DNA of 64,000 nucleotides from Coriaria nepalensis (lineage: Eukaryota; Streptophyta; Magnoliopsida; Cucurbitales; Coriariaceae). The stretch is from NCBI GenBank assembly GCA_027186245.1, contig CP114484.1, positions 3,174,501-3,238,500 of the forward strand, written 5' to 3'. The position numbers were made by a program, and so were the translations under genes. The first letter of the stretch is position 1. Every line of letters starts with the position of its first letter. Under the pieces are notes generated by a model that did not search any database, was not told where the DNA came from, and saw only the letters and a list, made by a program, of their open reading frames with translations. Below, piece by piece: positions 58,501 to 64,000 of this stretch.

Positions 58501-61500
58501 GTCGCCAAAATATTCAGCATGACATTAAATTTATTTGCTAATTTTCCACAAAATGCATTTCTATTTTCATAAGAAGTCATAGCCACTTTAAGAGGTAGCT
58601 AGAACTCTCACTGATGCATGCCACTGAATGTAGGTAGGAATAGAAGCTAAGAAATTAAACTTGACGAGACACCAATGACCATGACAAAATCAAGCAGAAA
58701 TTTTATATACTCATTGAACAAGAAAGTTATTACCAAAGCATGTGGTGTGGGAAGTAGTACAGGAGAGCATAAAGGCATCGGTCGAAATCTCTCTTTAATA
58801 GTTTTCGGCTGAAGTCCATAACCAGGATTTTTGTCATTTCTGCATGGATGGAAGAAAAAGAGAAAAAAAAACAAAAATAAATCTATGCATAAACTCAAGT
58901 GTTCGGTCTTCAAAAGAGCTTAGCAAGCATGGTACCTTCAAGAAAATAAAAAATCTTCCACTCCTTGACCTTTTAGATACTAAAAACACTAGCATTTTCA
59001 ATGCTTTAAATTATTACTTCATAAGTTGCAGCTAATAAACTGAAATAAAAATATGTTCGTACATCTTTAATGATGCTATCGCTATCATCTTTCATCTTAG
59101 TTAGCCAATAAAATCGACCCCATCCCCGTATCAGTTATGACCACAACACAGTATAGTCAGCCTTGGAATCAGATGAAGGTGTCTAAGATAAAGGTGTAAG
59201 ATAATTTGAAATCACAGTGGATCTAATGAAGATATCTAAGATAATTAGAAATCACAGTGGTTCGAATAAACTCAAAAGAAGTCAAACACACACACTGATA
59301 TCTCGAAGAAGCGAAAGCTACTATCCGCTCCTGCAATGCACAACACAAGGGGATCATTCTTATCTATTCGCAGAGGCAACCAATCAAGTTCCAAAACAAG
59401 GGTCCCAGGAAATTGAGGTTGTAAGAGAGAGTTAGCCAAGGGATCCTGTGAATCCTGCAACCAGAAAGCTCTACAGATCATAGATATATGAAAAAAGAAA
59501 AACAACTTAGATTAGTGTTACAATAATCAATCGCTGACCAAGTGTCTAAATTTAACTGATATTGAGTCCCGAGAAGTTCATTAAATTGGAGTTAGCAACC
59601 AGAAATATCTTCTCTTTAGGAATAACATTACTACACGAGCTTCATTTTTAACTGATCCACACTTACCAAATCATATATTGAAAATGTATTATCATAAAAT
59701 AGTACAGCAACACGTCCTCGACTATGATCACCAGGTACTACAGGTGAAAACTTGATTCTGCGGATTCCTTCTCTATGAGTGTTAAATGAGGATGAATGCC
59801 CAGTTATTACATCCCACCAGCGGATATTCCCTGACCTGTCACCCATAACCTGATAACTAATTGCATCAATGACTAACAGAAACACTTCAAAGGATCAAAA
59901 TTAAATTTTCAAGCTGCAAACCAGATTAAATAGTTTAAGAAAAGATGTACATACCACATGAGGCAAGCGGTATGCCATGGCTGTAATTAATCCATCAGAT
60001 GAGACAAATGAAGAAGAAGGCCATTTTGGTCTAGAGGTAAGAAGAAATTGTTGGCGGTTAGATTTATTGAAGATAAAAAAAAAACTAAAGTTGTAAAACC
60101 ATAAAAGTCTACAATTAACCCGCAGCATTTAAGATGAATTATACCTGAAGTCTCGAATCCTCCGCCCATGAACTTCAAAAACTCCCAGTGCACCATTTAC
60201 TAATGCAAATGCAAAACTTTCTGAAGTGTCATCTTGAGAGCCCTCAGAGTTTGGTGTCTCTGCATATGAAAAATAGTTTCTCTTGGTGAATTCAGGAATC
60301 TAAGTGAAAGAGATGTTATACTTCTAGGCCAAGCAGTGGCGTATATTGGTTATAAGAAGTACAAAGGAGAAACTTACTAGTACCAGAAGCTGATGTCTGT
60401 ATTGGTGAAGCTACATCTGATGTTATAGCTGCAGTATCTTTTGGTGTCTTCTTAGTTGGTCCATTTTGAGCAGGTCGTGGAACTGTTGGAAGAGTCCATT
60501 CTAACACGGTAAATGGAAGGGCTAATGATCTAAGCTACATAGAGAGATAAAGTGCCATGAATATCTAATCTAGAAGGCAAGCTAAACAATATTTATATAG
60601 CATCTTTAACAATTTCCTAGAATGCATTAGGAAAAAAATTGAAATTTTCCAAAACAGGAAGCGGAAAAGATGCCCATTTTTACATAGTGAAAAAATAAAA
60701 AGTAGAAGAAGAAAGTCCTAGGTCCTTATATATGAAATTTAAAGATAAGTCTAAAAGGACATTAAATATGAAGTAAATGGCTAATCAGAACTCATATTGA
60801 TATCTGCTAGGTTAAATTCTAAAGGTAGAAAGAACCTACAACTCAAATAACTTCAGTAAGGCACTTCTAAGAAGCCTATTCAAACGCTTTTCCATGGAAA
60901 CAGTGGAAAGGGCATGTTTGTTCAGTAGTAGATTTCTGGAATTTACGGAACCTTTACTGGAATTCTTCCTGTCAGATGTAAGGACGTGGTTCTCAATTAG
61001 TTCTGTTATGATAATGCTGCGGGCTCCTTCAATGAATATACTAGTGTAAAGAAACATCAATGAGAAAAGGACGTTCACAGGAAAAGCTTGACAAATATCA
61101 GCACAGAGAAACAATTAACTTCTACCCTTGTAGATGAACTGTTTACAAAAGCTGAAGTTGCTTAGATTTACTATCCATAGATGACTACGAATAAAATTAC
61201 AAAATGGAAAACTGAAGTAGTAATAAGGATAACCAGAGGTGCCAAGAAATTTACCATAATAGGAGTCTTTGTCATTGCCCAAACCTCAACAGGAGCATCA
61301 CGAAACAGAATCAGAAGATACCTGAAATTTTTTTTTAAATCATAGAAGATAAATATGTAATCAGCAGTAAATGCAGTTTCCAAAATTGATTAGACAGTCA
61401 CCTTTTAAAGCATACACATACTCTCATCATAGAGTACATTATTCAACTTTTTCTCTTAACATTTTCCCTCATTGATTCATTTTCACCAAAATAATGCATG

Positions 61501-63653
61501 GTTTCTTTCTCTTTTCTGTTTTGTAAAGTTTTGGTGAAAGCAATTCTATGTTCGAGTATCAATCTAAAGGTAGATATAAATAAAACTAAAAACTAAAAGT
61601 TCAGCTCAATGTTTACCGAAGTATTTCTGTCCACTTCATTAAACTTATACTTATCCCATGCAAAACTAATAATAAAAATAAATAAATAAACTTGTATCTC
61701 TAAGACACACAAAGTGGGCAAAGTCCAAAGCATAGATGGAATGGTAGCATCTCTTTTGAAGTGAATACAGAAGATGAGATATATGATACGGAAATCAGTT
61801 AGTAAGCAAATGAGTATTAGTAATCCAGATTTCAGGCCTACCTTCCAGACGAAGAAGCCCTCAAGGCCCGTATAGGTGCACGTTCTGGTTTTTGTAAGAC
61901 ACGAAAGGTTCTATTAAGGCCACTTCTAAGACAGGTAACAACGAGACGGTTAATGTACCCTCCCGTTTTCTCATTTGCCTGAGTCCGCATAAAAGTTAGA
62001 TTTGTTACCAAAACAGATTGATGAATAGTTTGAAATCACACTTTTACAAGAAAAATAAACCATTTCAAATAGACAGAAGACAAAGAAAACTACATCAATA
62101 ATAAGGAATATCGAACTAAGTTTTAGTATTAAAATGCAAAGTTAACATACCTGACTGTAAGAAAATGAAACCAGTCTCGAATTGCCAAGCCACCGTAGAC
62201 CTCTAACAACACTATTATGAACAGAAAAACTTGCCGCAACAATGCTGGCAGAAACGTCAATGACATCTATTGTCCCACCCTGGGTCCCTAAAGCGACCAA
62301 TGGAACAGAAACAGCAGGATAGTTTCCTCCACCTTCATGCAAAACATATCACATTCGCAAGCAAAATAAAAGAAAAGAAAAAATACATTACGTCCAGAAC
62401 TATTCTCAAACTTCTAATCTGATTGTCCTATCTAGCAAATAGACACATTCAGAAAAATGGTAGCTCACAGGAAAGCGAACTCACGGGCCAAAGTAGCTAT
62501 TAAGGATGGGGATGGTACTGCTAGCATAGTCACTGTTGAAGAAAGAAGCTGAAGCTGACCAACTAAGCTAATCTGCATGAAGAGATGTAATACCATAGAG
62601 CAACGGAATTCAGAGCCAAAAGCAGATAGAAATATCACACCAGAATAGTAATCCCGAGATAATACAACTCCGTTTATACTGGTACATAAAAATATACGCA
62701 ATATCAGTTTGCCATATATCTTTCTACTTCCAGTTTAGGACATCTTGTGAGTTCACCGGGCAAGTGAAAACTTGAATCTATCATGCTACTATATTTGATG
62801 CTTGATAGTGAATTTCTCCATCAGGAATAAAACATGCTTCTCAAATCAGTTTAATGTCCAGATATTAAATACGAGGTGTAAACTAGAAATTGGTAAGTCT
62901 CCAAATCTCCATGTTGTATGTAAGAAATATAATAAAGCTTTGTGTTTGGGAGGGGAATGATAAAGATATTATATATATGTGTGTGTGTGTCAAGATCTTA
63001 TCTGCAGCCAGCAAGCTGCAAGAGACATAATAAATATAAAGTCGACAGAGAAGAGGAAGTATTTTCAACAACATACCTTAAATGATAGGTCTTCCTGAAC
63101 GCTACTAGAACTTGGACGATTTCGGCTGCCTTTCACATGTTCTGGTTGCTTACCTGCTTTCATAGCAAGTCCACTGGTAGGAGCATCCAGAATGTTAGAA
63201 TTGCCCCGTAGTACTTTAGAGATATCATCATTAGAAGCCGAGCTTGTCTCATTCTTCTTATGATCTTCAGCCCTTTCAGCAGTTAACAGCCAGTTCCATA
63301 TTTTCCCATCATCAGAAATGGAGAGCAAATGTGTTTTCGAAACAAGAAGAGGTTCATCATAGAAATCAAAAGGAGTATCAATATCTCCATTCAGAGGAGT
63401 ATGAGGTACATCAGGATCAAGATCGCCAATATTCTGGAGGGTGGAATCTGACAAGCAGATGATGACGGCAAGAACTGAAGGAGAAGGAACAGATGTGCCA
63501 ATGGCAGGCATCAATTCTTCCATCGAACACATTATGGGGACCTGTTCGCCTCTGTGATTATACAAGATTAAGTATACCTTCCGGAAGCCACAGAATCAAG
63601 CAGAATATTATCAGCTCTAGAAAGTACACGGCATAAGAAAGAGGACAACGTGT
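55578..63653 (-). CDS. WDR11: WD repeat-containing protein 11-like, partial (5' exons beyond the window)
   Basis: A large multi-exon gene on the reverse strand; the stop is at 55578-55580. Exons set from splice sites are 55578-55881, 55989-56042, 63077-63551 and 63578-63653; others lie near 56177-56250, 56339-56440, 56519-56665, 57110-57254, 57478-57760, 57990-58265, 58735-58840, 59290-59456, 59660-59850, 59955-60035, 60150-60265, 60375-60510, 60840-60990, 61250-61320, 61845-61980, 62150-62335 and 62490-62575. WD40 blocks are clear (GDRSGNIRWWDVITGHSSSF, then VAVLFYDNTFSIYDL; LLSISDDGKIWNWLL), and the C-terminal helical part (RWAEHISRTEHNIWR|ALLL, then AALREAQQPD-type TLREAQQPDTAAMFILACRE) fits WDR11. 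In animals WDR11 joins FAM91A1 in vesicle capture at the trans-Golgi; plant homologues are little studied. The gene appears intact within the window. Confidence 0.85.
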
Positions 63654-64000
63654 CTGGGGAAGATACACGCGTGTATACCCATGTGTAAACATGGGCAGTG
63701 AGATGTAGTTAGAGAGATGTACTGGTTTTTAATATCCTTTAAAATATTCATTCATAAATACTGCAGCCTCAACTTCAGAATTTGAACCTTATACAAGACA
63801 ATAATTTTCTTTATAATCTTCATTCCAAATCCTTGATAACTTGTTTAGAATGATTCAAACTCAGCATTTTTTTATGCACTTGTTTGATTCAACTTACTCA
63901 ATACTGAAGTAATTTCTTTATAATTTTCTTCACAAATTTCACCAATTCTGAAGCACAATCTGAAGACGTCATCTGTTTACTACGAAATCTATAAGGGTGA
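63654..64000 (-). other. Probable WDR11 intron running off the window
   Basis: Sequence above the exon that ends at 63653 (acceptor ttccccag on the reverse strand) has no further open WD-repeat coding sense. It is T-rich on the sense strand, as in the other introns. Confidence 0.4.

Noticed and set aside
58378..58572. Open frame and 'gatttgaacctagatcc' resembling a tRNA T-arm
   Set aside because: No matching cloverleaf could be drawn; it lies in a WDR11 intron and looks like a repeat fragment.

Overview
This window is plant nuclear DNA, almost certainly from a dicot. It is AT-rich, its genes have spliced exons with consensus GT-AG junctions, and it holds plant-specific items: an Aux/IAA gene, a MIR171 hairpin, a GT17 glycosyltransferase of the plant type and FAR1-type Mutator-like (MULE) transposases. 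I cannot name the species.

Layout. About 0-10 kb is a graveyard of MULE material: a decayed MULE transposase (+), a convergent decayed Ulp1/C48-protease-like gene with a DUF1985-like domain (-), two families of short palindromic repeats, a probable solo LTR with a GA minisatellite and a 37-bp tandem array, and a truncated U11/U12-25K-like gene (-). A MIR171 hairpin (-) sits alone at about 11.4 kb. From 11.5 to 18.3 kb I see only AT-rich non-coding DNA. From 18,285 to 24,759 lies a MULE with matching 20-bp termini, carrying a convergent Ulp1-like remnant (+) and FAR1-type transposase (-), the latter broken by a 1.49-kb solo LTR. From 25,683 to 31,715 is a Ty3/gypsy-type element that has gag only and an antisense gene. 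An Aux/IAA gene with four phase-consistent exons lies at 33,196-34,212. Two Ty1/copia elements follow: one (+, 35,245-about 40,616) with an internal integrase duplication and a deleted RT core, and one (-, 41,019-48,302) with both LTRs and a perfect 5-bp target-site duplication.

From 49 kb on the window changes to conserved genes: a GT17 beta-1,4-mannosyl-glycoprotein N-acetylglucosaminyltransferase (+), ARP6 of the SWR1 chromatin remodeller (+, seven exons), and a WDR11-like beta-propeller protein (-, convergent with ARP6, its 5' end beyond the right edge).

The genes do not form an operon or pathway. The common theme on the left is nested transposition: MULE, then LTR insertion into the MULE, with recurrent capture of Ulp1-like genes and recurrent palindromic subterminal repeat arrays. 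Intact genes likely to be working are the Aux/IAA, GT17, ARP6 and WDR11 genes and MIR171. Exon limits were set by eye from splice consensus, reading phase and family knowledge; no database search was run.
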